A stretch of DNA of 64,000 nucleotides from Pseudomonadota bacterium (GCA_021790335.1 JAJYEE010000003.1:62001-126000); one strand, 5' to 3'; positions 17,489-26,518 are shown, counted from the stretch's first letter. A program made the numbers and translations. Notes: generated by a model not told the origin, from the letters alone.

Positions 17489-18415
17489 ATGAAAAAAAGA
17501 CAGACCTTGCCTGGGCTGACGGCGGTCGGGCTGGGTGGTGACGGCGTATTTCTGGTGCGTATGCTGCGCGAATCAGGGAAGCGCCCGCGCATTCTGCACT
17601 GGGATTTCCGGCCAGTCAGCGCGGATGCGTCGCAGGACAAGGTCCTCTCGGCGCTCGCTCGTGACTATGATCTCAAGCGCGCCCGCTGCACGACGCTGCT
17701 CGATGTGGCGGACTATCAGCTTCTGCTGACCGAGGCGCCGGATGTGCATGCCGACGAACTGAAAGCAGCGTTGCGCTGGCGCGTCAAGGATCTCATCAAC
17801 TTTCATATCAATGATGCAAGTCTCGACGTCTTCGATCTGCCGGGCGATGTTGTGCCCGGGCGTGCCCGCGAGATGTATGTAGTGGCGGCGCGCAACAGCG
17901 CGATCCAGGAGCGGGCCGACACCCTGGATGCGGCCGGCATCAATCTCGATATCATCGACATTCCCGAGCTCGCGCAGCGCAACGTCGCATCGCTGCTGCC
18001 CGAGGACGCAAACGGGGTGGCGATGCTGACGCTGCAGGCTTCAAGCGGACTCGTTACTCTGACCCGCCAGGGCCTCATGTACCTGAGCCGTACGCTCAAC
18101 GTCGGGACCGAAACCCTGGAAAGTGCCATCGAGCAGGCAGGCTACTATGATCATATCGTTCTGGAGGTCCAGCGTTCGCTGGATTATTACGAAAGCCATT
18201 TTCGCGAGGCACCGATCCGCCATCTGGTTCTCGGAGGCGCAGCGGCCGGCCTGCCGCCGCTGATCGAGCACCTGCGCGCCAACCTCAACATGCAGGTATC
18301 CGTGCTGGACCTGTCGCAGCTGCTCGATTGCGACACGACCCCGCCGGAGGGACTGCAGTTGCGCTGCCTGGCCCACATTGGCGCGGCTCTGCGCCAGGAG
18401 GTCAAGGCGTTGTGA
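17489..18415 (+). CDS. mshI: MSHA biogenesis protein MshI (PilM-like)
   Basis: Cytoplasmic actin-like protein of 308 aa, equivalent to PilM in type IVa systems, where PilM with PilN forms the cytoplasmic side of the alignment complex. Seen are TAVGLGGDGVFLVR near the N-terminus, LKAALRWRVKDLI near 92-104, SLDYYESHF near 232 and the nucleotide-fold-like LVLGGAAAGLPPL near 246. ATG 17489 was preferred over a TTG four codons earlier. It overlaps the next gene (GTGA), so the two are coupled. Confidence 0.88.
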   Translation: MKKRQTLPGLTAVGLGGDGVFLVRMLRESGKRPRILHWDFRPVSADASQDKVLSALARDYDLKRARCTTLLDVADYQLLLTEAPDVHADELKAALRWRVKDLINFHINDASLDVFDLPGDVVPGRAREMYVVAARNSAIQERADTLDAAGINLDIIDIPELAQRNVASLLPEDANGVAMLTLQASSGLVTLTRQGLMYLSRTLNVGTETLESAIEQAGYYDHIVLEVQRSLDYYESHFREAPIRHLVLGGAAAGLPPLIEHLRANLNMQVSVLDLSQLLDCDTTPPEGLQLRCLAHIGAALRQEVKAL

Positions 18416-19053
18416 TCCAGCAGGTCAATCTCTTTCATCCGATCTTCCGCAAGCAGCAGAAGAAATTCTCTGCCAAGGCCATGCTGCAGGCGGGTGTTGC
18501 GGTGCTTGCCGGCATCGCGCTGATGTATGCGCTTACCTGGTGGCGACTCGAGGTGCTGCGGGGGCAGGTGCGCGAGGTAGATCGGCAGCAGACCGCGGCG
18601 GCCAGCCGCATTACGGACATAGGCAGGGATTTCCCGTTGCGCCAGGCGACGCCGGCACTGGCTGCCCGGTTGCGCCGGCTACAGGAGCGGGTGGCGGCGA
18701 GCAGGCGCGCGTACCGCATTCTTCAGCACGAACACTTTGGCAGCACCGGCGGTTACTCTGCTTACCTGATCGCGTTTGCGCGCCAGCACGTTCCTGGACT
18801 GTGGTTGACCGGGGTGCATATCGCAGGCACCGGCCAGCACATGACACTGGAAGGACGCAGCATGCTGCCCGATCTCGTGCCGCGCTATCTGCAGCGCTTG
18901 TCCACAGAAAAGATCCTGGCCGGAACCGACTTTGCGGTCTTCCGTATAACACGCCCGCAACGGCCCTCGGGCAAAGGGGCTCTCGAGCCGTACGTCGATT
19001 TCATTGTAAAGACTGCCGGTACCGGATTCGGCGCAGGGGTCGGCCATGACTAG
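18412..19053 (+). CDS. PilN-like MSHA alignment protein (MshI2 position)
   Basis: Inner-membrane protein of 213 aa with a short cytoplasmic N-terminus IQQVNLFHPIFRKQ, the PilN-type motif that docks on PilM. A single transmembrane helix (about 24-44), a periplasmic coiled coil and a small globular domain follow. GTG start overlaps the mshI stop. It corresponds to the small PilN-like gene of other MSHA loci (MshI2/MshI1 by naming). Followed by mshJ with an 8-nt overlap. Confidence 0.85.
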   Translation: MIQQVNLFHPIFRKQQKKFSAKAMLQAGVAVLAGIALMYALTWWRLEVLRGQVREVDRQQTAAASRITDIGRDFPLRQATPALAARLRRLQERVAASRRAYRILQHEHFGSTGGYSAYLIAFARQHVPGLWLTGVHIAGTGQHMTLEGRSMLPDLVPRYLQRLSTEKILAGTDFAVFRITRPQRPSGKGALEPYVDFIVKTAGTGFGAGVGHD

Positions 19054-19786
19054 CGGTTGGCGCCAGTCAGTCAAGCGGTATGCTGACCGCATCGATGCAC
19101 TGTCGCTGCGTGAGCGTGCGCTGGTGTTCGTCGGAATTCTGGTGGTGCCGATCGTGATCGCGGTCAATTTCCTGTTCATGCCCTTGCGCAACGAGCAACT
19201 GCGTCTGGAGCAGCAGATTGCCAGCCGGCTCCACCAGGCACGGGAGCTGGACGCGCAGGGCAACGCGCTGCTGGCCTTGCGCACGGATCATCCGGATGCC
19301 GCTGCGCAGGCCCAGATTGCGCTGCTCAAGCAACAGCTGCGGACGAACCGTGGAACGCTTTCCATCATCACGCACGGCCTGGTAGGCCCGAAGCAGATGG
19401 CCAGGCTGGTACATGAAGTGCTCGCGAAGAACGGCGCGCTGCAGCTGGTTTCTATCGAAAACCTGCCGCCGCTTCCCCTGGGTGGTTCCGGCATTGCAAG
19501 TCAGGCGAAAGCAGCGGCCCCCGGTCCGGCGGCTGCACAACCCCCTGCTTCCCCCGGCGCGAGCCTTGCGGGCGCCGCCACCGGCCCGGTTCTCTACCTT
19601 CACGGCATGCGCGTGGTGCTGAAGGGCCGCTATGTCGACATCGTGCGCTATCTGCAGGCGCTGCAGGCGCTGCGCTGGAAGATGTTCTGGGGGAGGCTGG
19701 ACCTGAAAGTCCAGCATTACCCGGTTTCCGAGGTAACGCTGGTGATCTATACGCTCGGCTTCAACCGGGCCTGGATCGGCATGTAG
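19046..19786 (+). CDS. mshJ: MSHA biogenesis protein MshJ (PilO-like)
   Basis: Inner-membrane protein of 246 aa. One transmembrane helix (about residues 28-47, ALVFVGILVVPIVIAVNFLF) follows a short basic cytoplasmic part, then a periplasmic coiled coil rich in Gln and Leu (48-110), an Ala/Pro-rich linker (about 155-185) and a C-terminal domain with KGRYVDIVRYLQALQALRW. This is the PilO-type ferredoxin-like pattern. It partners the PilN-like protein in the alignment complex. Confidence 0.88.
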   Translation: MTSGWRQSVKRYADRIDALSLRERALVFVGILVVPIVIAVNFLFMPLRNEQLRLEQQIASRLHQARELDAQGNALLALRTDHPDAAAQAQIALLKQQLRTNRGTLSIITHGLVGPKQMARLVHEVLAKNGALQLVSIENLPPLPLGGSGIASQAKAAAPGPAAAQPPASPGASLAGAATGPVLYLHGMRVVLKGRYVDIVRYLQALQALRWKMFWGRLDLKVQHYPVSEVTLVIYTLGFNRAWIGM

Positions 19787-19836
19787 CCGCGCAGGGATGC
19801 TGTATTGGCATGATATTTGTAACGGTGCTGAGGTAA

Positions 19837-20211
19837 ATGGACAAAGGGCATCTATATCGGGTGGTCATGTTACTGCTGCTGGCATGCGCCGGTGCGCCGG
19901 CGCATGCCAGCGACTCCCTGGCTGGGCTCGCCGACCCCACGCGGCCGTATGCCGGAAATGCCGCATCGGGGCACGGGCATGCGGGATTCGTGCTGCAATC
20001 GACGCTGGTGTCGCCGTTGCAACGCATGGCCGTGATCAATGGCCGTGCCTTTACCGTAGGCGCGCACATCGGCGGCGCGGAGATCGTGCGGATCCATTCG
20101 TATGGCGTGGTCCTGAGCCGCGCCGGCAAGCGACGCCTGCTGCGTCTGCTGCCGAAACTGGATATCGAGAGACGAAGCGATGAGAGCATGCTCCCTGCAG
20201 CAATCCGATAA
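19837..20211 (+). CDS. mshK: MSHA biogenesis protein MshK (PilP-like)
   Basis: Small periplasmic protein of 124 aa with a signal peptide (hydrophobic core VVMLLLLACAGAPAHAS, residues 9-25) and the family motif LADPTRPY near 31. A short beta domain follows, LVSPLQRMAVINGRAFTVGAHIGGAEIVRIHSYGVVL. It links the inner-membrane alignment complex to the secretin MshL, whose start lies inside this gene in another frame (32-nt overlap). Confidence 0.87.
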   Translation: MDKGHLYRVVMLLLLACAGAPAHASDSLAGLADPTRPYAGNAASGHGHAGFVLQSTLVSPLQRMAVINGRAFTVGAHIGGAEIVRIHSYGVVLSRAGKRRLLRLLPKLDIERRSDESMLPAAIR

Positions 20212-21928
20212 ATACCGCCGCGCGCGCGTCCTCCTGGCGGTCCTGGCCACGACTGGGCTGGCTGCCTGCCAGACCAACCCCTATCGCTGGGACAAAGAGG
20301 TCGGAACGCACATCGGCGCAAGCCTGGAGCGTGCCGGCAAGACCGATGCGTCCGCGTCCACAGTGCCCCGTGCCGTAAGCCAGGCGCTGCTGCCGCCGCT
20401 CGAGATCCGCTTGCCGCACGGACAGCGCGCGCCGCTCGAGCCGCGTTTCGATCTGTCCGTCAACAACGCCCAGGCGCGCGATGTGTTCATGGGCCTGGTG
20501 CGGGGGACACCCTACAGCGTAATCGTGTCGCCGGATCTCACCGGGACCCTCACCCTCCACCTGAAGAATGTCACGGTGCCTGAAGCCCTGGACGCGATCC
20601 GTCAGGCCTATGGCTACGACTACCGGCGCGAGGGCAACCGCTTTTTCATCTACGGCCTGGGGATGCAGACACGCATCTTCCACATCAATTACCTCAACAT
20701 GGTCCGCACCGGAGAATCGGAACTCCGCGTGACCTCAGGTGAGCTCACACAGAGCGAGACTTCGGCGGGTTCTTCGAGTGCGGTGCCCGGAGGCACCTCA
20801 ACCTCGACATCTCAGTCGATTCCCAGCATCCGGGTGAAAACGATATCCAAGGCGGATTTCTGGGGAACGCTCAGGAGCAGCCTGACCGCGATAATCGGAA
20901 ACACCGGCGGCCGCCAGGTGGTTGTCAACCCGCAGGCCGGTCTGGTCATCGTGCGCGCCATGCCGCGGCAACTGGAGATGGTGCGCCGCTACCTCAGGCA
21001 GACCAGCGTAGCGGTGGACCGCCAGGTGATCCTCGACGCGAAGATCCTCGACGTCCAGCTCAACAATCAGTTCCAGACCGGCATCAACTGGGCGGCTTTG
21101 CAGGGCTCTTCGGTATTCGCGCAGACCGGCGGTGGCACCATCTTCGGTGGCCCGGGAACGAGCGATATCGCAGGCCAAACCGGCAATCTCAATCCCAACA
21201 TTGCCAATCCCGCCACGCCGGCCGGCAGCAGCTTTATCAACAATACCGCCGTTTCGGCGTTCGGAGGCGTGTTCAGTATCGCGACCAAGTCTGCGGACTT
21301 CGCTTCGTTCCTGGAACTGCTGCAGACCGAGGGAACCGTGCACGTGCTGTCAAGCCCGCGGGTGTCGACGATCAACAACCAGAAAGCCGTCATCAAGGTT
21401 GGCGGCGATGACTTCTTTATCACCGGCGTGACCAATACGCCGCTGACTTCCGTTGGCGGGACCACCACCGTTTCCAGTCAGGTGGAACTGACGCCGTTCT
21501 TTTCCGGCATCGCCCTGGACGTAACTCCCGAGATCAATGCCCGGGGCGACATCATCCTGCACATCCATCCTTCGGTAAGTCAGGTCGTTCAGAAGGACAA
21601 CACCTTTACGCTCAACGGGCAGGTCAACAGTCTGCCGCTCGCCTCAAGTACGATCCAGGAGTCCGACGATGTTGTGCGTGCCAAGAGCGGTCAGTATGTG
21701 GTGATCGGCGGCCTGATGAAGGAGGAGAGCACCGACAATAATGCCGGCGTGCCGTTTCTCGACGATATTCCGCTGCTGGGCAACCTGTTCAAGGACAAGC
21801 AGGCGGTGCGCGTCAAGAACGAGCTCGTGATCCTGCTCAAGCCGACCATCGTGGACAATGGTGAGGTCTGGGAAGATTCGATCCAGGGATCGCGCCGTCA
21901 TTTCCGCGATCTGGAAAGCAGCCACTGA
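20180..21928 (+). CDS. mshL: MSHA outer-membrane secretin MshL
   Basis: Outer-membrane secretin of 582 aa through which the pilus exits. It has a lipoprotein signal with lipobox LAAC (C30), a secretin N0-type domain (LDLSVNNAQARDVFMGLV-like near 92-110), an N1 domain (residues 230-290, QVVVNPQAGLVIVRAMPRQLEMVRRYL) and the secretin pore domain with VDRQVILDAKILDVQLNNQFQTGINW, VLSSPRVSTINNQKAVIKVG and GQYVVIGGLMKEE. A Ser/Thr-rich insert lies near 195-215. Length is normal. Confidence 0.95.
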   Translation: MRACSLQQSDKYRRARVLLAVLATTGLAACQTNPYRWDKEVGTHIGASLERAGKTDASASTVPRAVSQALLPPLEIRLPHGQRAPLEPRFDLSVNNAQARDVFMGLVRGTPYSVIVSPDLTGTLTLHLKNVTVPEALDAIRQAYGYDYRREGNRFFIYGLGMQTRIFHINYLNMVRTGESELRVTSGELTQSETSAGSSSAVPGGTSTSTSQSIPSIRVKTISKADFWGTLRSSLTAIIGNTGGRQVVVNPQAGLVIVRAMPRQLEMVRRYLRQTSVAVDRQVILDAKILDVQLNNQFQTGINWAALQGSSVFAQTGGGTIFGGPGTSDIAGQTGNLNPNIANPATPAGSSFINNTAVSAFGGVFSIATKSADFASFLELLQTEGTVHVLSSPRVSTINNQKAVIKVGGDDFFITGVTNTPLTSVGGTTTVSSQVELTPFFSGIALDVTPEINARGDIILHIHPSVSQVVQKDNTFTLNGQVNSLPLASSTIQESDDVVRAKSGQYVVIGGLMKEESTDNNAGVPFLDDIPLLGNLFKDKQAVRVKNELVILLKPTIVDNGEVWEDSIQGSRRHFRDLESSH

Positions 21929-21965
21929 CCGGCGCAGGCCCATCCGTATCGAGGGAAGTTGAGGC

Positions 21966-22880
21966 ATGTACGCATCGCATTTTGGCCTGACCGAACTCCC
22001 TTTCAGCATTACGCCGGATACGAGCTTCTTTTACGGGCATTCGAGCTACCAGGATGCGCTTAATACGCTGCTTGTGTCGGTGCGCAGCGGCGAGGGCTTC
22101 ATCAAGGTGGTCGGCGAGGTCGGCACCGGCAAAACACTTCTGTGCCGCAAGCTGCTGGCCAGCCTGGAGGAGGATTTCGTCACCGCCTACATTCCCAACC
22201 CCTATCTTGAACCGATGACGCTGCTGCTGGCCGTGGCCGACGAGCTTGGCGTTGCCTACGGCGGACAGGTCAATCAGCACCATTTGCTCAAGTCAATCAC
22301 TTCGTTTCTGGTCGACGTGCACGCACGGGGCAGGAGAGTGGTTGTGTGTCTGGATGAAGCGCAGGCCATGCCGATCGAAACGCTCGAGGCTCTGCGCCTG
22401 CTGAGTAACCTGGAGACGGAGCGGCGCAAGTTGTTGCAGGTGGTGCTGTTCGGCCAGCCCGAACTCGATGCGCGCCTGGATGATCCCTCCATCCGTCAGC
22501 TCAGGCAACGGATCAGCTTTTCCTGCAATCTGGGCGCCATGAGCGTCGAAGACGTTGAATATTATGTCGCGCACCGGCTGGGCGTTGCCGGCTACCGCGG
22601 TCCGCGGCTCTTCTCGCGCGAGGCGGTGCATACGCTGTACCGCGCAAGCCGCGGGATCCCGCGGCTGGTCAATGTTCTGGCACACAAGGCCATGATAGCG
22701 GCCTTCGGCGAAGGCGTGCACCTGATCGGCATGCGCTATGTGAAGGAAGCGGTCGCCGACACCGAGTCGACGCGGCTGTGGCTGACGCCACAACGGGTCC
22801 GGATCATCAAGGCCGCGGCCGCTGTTCTCGCGCTTGTGCTGATGTCCGCCGGGATGCTGATGTGGAGGCTTCGCGTGTGA
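21966..22880 (+). CDS. mshM: MSHA biogenesis ATPase MshM (ExeA/GspA-type AAA)
   Basis: AAA ATPase of 304 aa with Walker A GEVGTGKT (residues 50-57), Walker B VVVCLDEAQ near 122 and a C-terminal transmembrane helix (about 278-300, AAAAVLALVLMSAGMLMW). ExeA-like proteins help assemble secretins through the peptidoglycan; MshM is the MSHA counterpart, but it lacks an obvious periplasmic peptidoglycan-binding domain. Its stop overlaps the GTG start of mshN. Confidence 0.93.
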   Translation: MYASHFGLTELPFSITPDTSFFYGHSSYQDALNTLLVSVRSGEGFIKVVGEVGTGKTLLCRKLLASLEEDFVTAYIPNPYLEPMTLLLAVADELGVAYGGQVNQHHLLKSITSFLVDVHARGRRVVVCLDEAQAMPIETLEALRLLSNLETERRKLLQVVLFGQPELDARLDDPSIRQLRQRISFSCNLGAMSVEDVEYYVAHRLGVAGYRGPRLFSREAVHTLYRASRGIPRLVNVLAHKAMIAAFGEGVHLIGMRYVKEAVADTESTRLWLTPQRVRIIKAAAAVLALVLMSAGMLMWRLRV

Positions 22881-23995
22881 GCCTGATAAACAAGATGCTG
22901 AAAGACCTCGAGGTGCGTCAACATGCGCCACAGAAGGGCGCGACGTCCCAGCCGATCTACCAAGACCTGCATCCGGTGGCCGCTGAGCGCGCCCGCCGAA
23001 GCGCCGTGCCATTCGTACTGCTTCTGTTTGGTGCGGTCATCCTGGCAGCCGGTCTGGTCATAGGTTACCGCCGGCTTGTTTCGGCCTCTGCTGACACTGC
23101 GGTCGCTTCGCCGTTCCGACCGGCACAGGCGGGGCCTGTGCCGGCACGGCCCATCATGTCTGTGCGGCCGATCCCGCCGGCGGCACCGTCCGTGGTGACA
23201 GTCAACGCTGGCAAACGTCCCGGCGTCATCAAGCCGGCGAAGTCCACGCGTTCGGGAAGCGTCCATGCGGCGTGGATCAGCCGCAGGCTGCAGGCGGACC
23301 GCAGCCGTCCTGCGCGGATCGCGGCTGTCAGCCGGATTGTGCCCCCGTTATTGGCGTCGTCTGTGGGGAGCGACAATGGAACCGGCGGCGGTCAGATTCA
23401 AATGAAGGTTATTCCACTGACGGCCGGACAGGTTGCCGAAAATGCGTACCGCCAAGGTGTCAATCTGCTCCAACAGGGGCGTCAGGCGGATGCGGAGACC
23501 GACTTCAAGACAGCGCTGGCGAGCGATCCGCGCAATGTGAAGGCGAGAGAGCTCTTCGCTGGCGTCCTGCTTGAGGATGGCCGGCGCTCGGCGGCCGCAA
23601 CACTGCTGGCCCAGGGGCTTTCGGTGCTGCCACATGAGAGTTCATTTGCGTACCTGCTTGCGCGCATCGATGCGGCGCGCGGCGCCGAGCCCGCGGCAAT
23701 CGCGGTGCTCGAGAAAAACCTGCCGTATGCGGGTTCCGACCCCGACTATCTGGCGTTGCTTGCAACGCTCGATCAGCGCGCCGGGCGCAATGCCGACGCC
23801 GCCAACATGTTCAGTCGCGCGCTCGCCCTCAGACCGCTCAACGGCAACTGGTGGATCGGGCTCGGGATCTCGCTCGAAGCGCAGAAGCGCTGGGCCGCAG
23901 CACGCGAGGCCTACACCCGCGCAACGATGACGCGGCTGGACCCGGCGCTCGTGAAATACGCCGATGAGCGCCTGGAAGCGCTTCGCTTCCGCTAA
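22877..23995 (+). CDS. mshN: MSHA biogenesis TPR protein MshN
   Basis: Inner-membrane TPR protein of 372 aa. The N-terminus SLINKMLKDLEVRQ is typical of MshN. One transmembrane helix (about 43-63) is followed by a Pro/Ala-rich periplasmic linker and tetratricopeptide repeats from about 190 on (NAYRQGVNLLQQGRQADAETDFKTAL, AANMFSRALALRPLNGNWWIGLGISLEA). GTG 22877 was chosen because it overlaps the mshM stop and gives the family start. Its role in MSHA assembly is required but poorly defined in Vibrio. Confidence 0.9.
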   Translation: MSLINKMLKDLEVRQHAPQKGATSQPIYQDLHPVAAERARRSAVPFVLLLFGAVILAAGLVIGYRRLVSASADTAVASPFRPAQAGPVPARPIMSVRPIPPAAPSVVTVNAGKRPGVIKPAKSTRSGSVHAAWISRRLQADRSRPARIAAVSRIVPPLLASSVGSDNGTGGGQIQMKVIPLTAGQVAENAYRQGVNLLQQGRQADAETDFKTALASDPRNVKARELFAGVLLEDGRRSAAATLLAQGLSVLPHESSFAYLLARIDAARGAEPAAIAVLEKNLPYAGSDPDYLALLATLDQRAGRNADAANMFSRALALRPLNGNWWIGLGISLEAQKRWAAAREAYTRATMTRLDPALVKYADERLEALRFR

Positions 23996-24033
23996 CGGCC
24001 GTGTAGATCCGAAACTGCCGGATTTTCCGGATA

Positions 24034-24425
24034 GCCGGCGACAAATTGAGTGCCGGCCTGTACTACAACGACAACAAGGCCGATCTCACCGCGCTCCCGG
24101 ACGCCGGTGGTACCTTATACGGTCGACGGCAATACTTATTGCTGCTGCCCAGGTTGGGGCCCTCACCGGGACGGTGCGTTTCAATCCGTCTTCCCCTTAA
24201 TCGGATTGGGGTTCGGCAATCCGATATGGGGGTCCGTGGACGTTCGTGCTGGATGTGGGCGCGCTTTACCAGGGTTCGCCCAAAGCCAATCTGAGTGCCA
24301 GTGGGACCCTTGCCAATCCGCAGCTGGCAGCCGATGTCGCTTCCGCCCAGCGGACGGCCGAAAGCGATGCCGCCAAGTACCGGTGGTGGCCGATGGTGCA
24401 GCGGGGTTTGGGGTACCGGTTCTAA
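24034..24425 (+). pseudogene. Decayed 3' end of an outer-membrane beta-barrel protein gene
   Basis: No frame is open across this stretch, but pieces in three frames read as the C-terminal half of one outer-membrane barrel: GLYYNDNKADLT (from about 24058), TVDGNTY (about 24118), AQVGALTGTVRFNP (about 24153), VFPLIGLGFGNPIWGS (about 24190), then WTFVLDVGALYQGSPKANLS and AESDAAKYRWWPMV to a terminal GYRF stop at 24425. A terminal aromatic residue is the usual barrel-assembly signal. Several small insertions or deletions and a stop (TAA near 24200) break it, and the N-terminal half is absent. It follows mshN by about 40 bp. Confidence 0.65.
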
Positions 24426-24451
24426 CGGAAGAGGTGGGAAGTGAAAGTAAT

Positions 24452-24479
24452 GAGGCACCGGCCAGGCGGCCGGTGCCTC
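24452..24479. terminator. Perfect 12-bp hairpin between converging genes
   Basis: GAGGCACCGGCC (24452-24463), loop AGGC, GGCCGGTGCCTC (24468-24479). It lies between the dead barrel gene and the DUF302 gene, which converge, so it could stop transcription from either side. The T-runs are weak on both strands, hence moderate confidence. Confidence 0.5.
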
Positions 24480-24495
24480 GAAACACGCTCCGGTG

Positions 24496-24969
24496 CTACT
24501 TTACCGCCTCAAGCGCAGCGATAACGTCGGCTTCGACCTTGCGTGCGGGGCCTTCGGCCGGAGTGCCTTCGGCGATGTGGCTGGCGCGGGCGTACTGGAT
24601 TGTGGTCCAGCCGTCCTTGGATGTGAGCGTTATGTGCAACGGGCAGATTGCCGCCATGTCAGGATCGGCATTGGTAACCATATTGAACAGGACGGGGTTG
24701 CAGAAAACGATTGCCCGCGTGTCGCTCAGATGGTTCATGTTGTAATCCTTGAAGTGCAGTTTCCGGTGCGCCATCGCCACCTTTTTGCCGATGTCGATTT
24801 CCTGCACGATCTTGAAGTGGTGCATCTTCAGGGACTTCGAAACGTCCCGCACCGTAACAACCATGCTGTGATGTACCCGCTGTGTGTAGACACCCGGCGC
24901 CGGCATTGCGGCGTGCGCGCTGGCGAACGTGAACAGCAGGGCAGGTACGGCAAAAATGGACTTGCGCAT
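24496..24969 (-). CDS. Secreted DUF302 domain protein
   Basis: Periplasmic or exported protein of 157 aa with a clear signal peptide (MRKSIFAVPALLFTFASAHA, cut after AHA at about 20). The DUF302 core is seen as VTVRDVSKSLKMHHFKIVQEIDIGKKVA, then IVFCNPVLFNMVTNADPDMAAICPLHITL near 87-115. DUF302 proteins are small alpha/beta proteins of unknown activity, often seen with sulfur or redox genes. GAGGAG lies before the ATG. It stands alone. Confidence 0.88.
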   Translation of the reverse strand: MRKSIFAVPALLFTFASAHAAMPAPGVYTQRVHHSMVVTVRDVSKSLKMHHFKIVQEIDIGKKVAMAHRKLHFKDYNMNHLSDTRAIVFCNPVLFNMVTNADPDMAAICPLHITLTSKDGWTTIQYARASHIAEGTPAEGPARKVEADVIAALEAVK

Positions 24970-25745
24970 CTACAATCTCCTCAGAGTGAATGGATAAACC
25001 TGCACAACGGTGCATAACTGTAAAGGGTTAGCGGCCAAAAACGATGCTGTGCCGCGGATGGACACGCGGCGCTTCGACCAAGATTCGACACGGCTTTTGG
25101 GTGTCGCCGGGTATATTCTGGGGAACAGCATTGCTGTCACGACGGAAATTGGCGACGGCCCGCAGTCTATAGGTCGCTCCGACCGATCGCAAATACGGCG
25201 ACGGCGGATACCCTTGCACGGGGATAGACGCAGCCGAGGGGAGCTTTATTTCCTGCCGGGCGGATTTATGGCGCGTGCGCCGGCGAGTATTTGCAGAGGG
25301 GGGGTTGGCGGCCGCCTCGTGGTTGCCCGGTGGATTTACCCCGGTTGCCCTGTTGCGGCGCTGATCGATCCGGGCCGGACCATTCCACAGCCGGTGGCCT
25401 GAGTCGTCGGCAGGGTTGATACGATGACCCTGATCCCGATGTGGCCCTGCCGCCTGTCGGCTGTCGTGACAATCCCAGGCCAGCAAACGGGATCTCTCAA
25501 AAGTAAATCGTTGCCGGGACTCGGAGAGAAACCCTGCGACTGCTCTCGCGCCTGACGTGTTGGTTCCGACAGTTCGGGCCGCTTTTCCCGCACAATGTTT
25601 CGAATGTCGCGTTTGACTCGGTCAATCATCCCGGGGATTCTAGGGCATGGACTGGTTTGGCGGTGTCTGGGTTCTGCCGATCGTAACCTGCCCGGGCCGG
25701 GCATGCCGCGGTGGGCCACACGGGAGCCGTAGGACTCAGGATAAT
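24970..25745. other. Gene-free interval
   Basis: About 775 bp between two minus-strand genes. I see no frame with recognisable protein, no tRNA fold and no repeat. The first 60 bases hold the upstream region of the DUF302 gene. The rest may be decayed sequence or an unrecognised RNA. Confidence 0.4.
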
Positions 25746-26336
25746 TCAGGCCACCGGCTTCCTCTTGCGAAAGCCGACGGCTCCCCACAGTCCAATGGCT
25801 GAGCACATCAGGATGCCCGCGGAAGGCAGAGGAACAGGCGAAACGGAGTAAGACGTCGCGGTGTTCACAGCATAAGGCGCATAGCCCGCGAATACGCCGT
25901 CATTGGAGTTAGGAACGCCCAGATTGCTTTGGCTCAGAAGCGGGTCAAAGAAAAAGCCGTTGGTCAAATTGCGGTTGGTCGCCGACAGAATTGCGGCGTA
26001 AATCCCCTGCTTTCCAGAGACCAAAGCGGGAACAAATGCATTCAGGTTGGTGTTGTAGCCGAAATAGTTATAGTTCTTGTTCTTGTTCGAACGTACGAAT
26101 GCCAGGTTGTAGGACTGGGCCTGCGCAACCAGATTGACTGTGAAAGAGTGCAAATTTGCGTAGGTCAGCGTGCCGGATTTTAAGGAATCGTAGCTGAACG
26201 AGCCATTGGCGACTACGGACGAGTTGTTCAGGAAGACGAAATTGTCCGTCACGATCGAGGCGCTTGCCGGCAACGTAAATAATGCTGCCGCCAAGTTCGC
26301 CAGAAGCCATTTCGCTATACAACCTGTCAGTTTCAT
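25746..26336 (-). CDS. Exported protein with VPLPA/PEP-CTERM-type sorting signal
   Basis: 196 aa. An N-terminal signal (about residues 8-27) precedes an Asn/Ser/Tyr-rich secreted body (NKNKNYNYFGYNTNLNAF and similar) with no known domain. The C-terminus is tripartite: VPLPSAG (168-174), a hydrophobic helix ILMCSAIGLWGAVGF, and a basic tail RKRKPVA. This is the architecture of exosortase substrates (VPLPA-CTERM variant of PEP-CTERM). It would be cut by an exosortase, not present here, and released to the surface or matrix. ATG 26336 was chosen because AGGA precedes it and a signal peptide follows at once. A sigma-54 promoter lies upstream. Confidence 0.85.
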   Translation of the reverse strand: MKLTGCIAKWLLANLAAALFTLPASASIVTDNFVFLNNSSVVANGSFSYDSLKSGTLTYANLHSFTVNLVAQAQSYNLAFVRSNKNKNYNYFGYNTNLNAFVPALVSGKQGIYAAILSATNRNLTNGFFFDPLLSQSNLGVPNSNDGVFAGYAPYAVNTATSYSVSPVPLPSAGILMCSAIGLWGAVGFRKRKPVA

Positions 26337-26482
26337 TGTGCTGTCCTGATGAAGAAATCGTTCTTTAGGCCATGGAGGCCGCTCAAGGAGCGCTGATTCC
26401 TTTTGCTTCCGGAACGGTTTGTGTCTTTGTTGACATTCCAGAGCCCCTTCCCTGGGAACGAGGATGCTCTCAAGGAATGTTA

Positions 26483-26499
26483 TGCAAGTTCGATGCCAT
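26483..26499 (-). promoter_or_regulatory. Sigma-54 promoter of the VPLPA-CTERM gene
   Basis: On the minus strand ATGGCATCGAACTTGCA has GG (26497-26496) and GC (26485-26484) ten bases apart, with TGGCA and TTGCA matching the RpoN consensus. Start would be near 26472, leaving a leader of about 136 bases. PEP-CTERM genes are known to be driven by RpoN with the PrsK/PrsR pair, which supports the call. Confidence 0.55.
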
Positions 26500-26518
26500 A
26501 TTGAAAAAGCTCGTTGTT

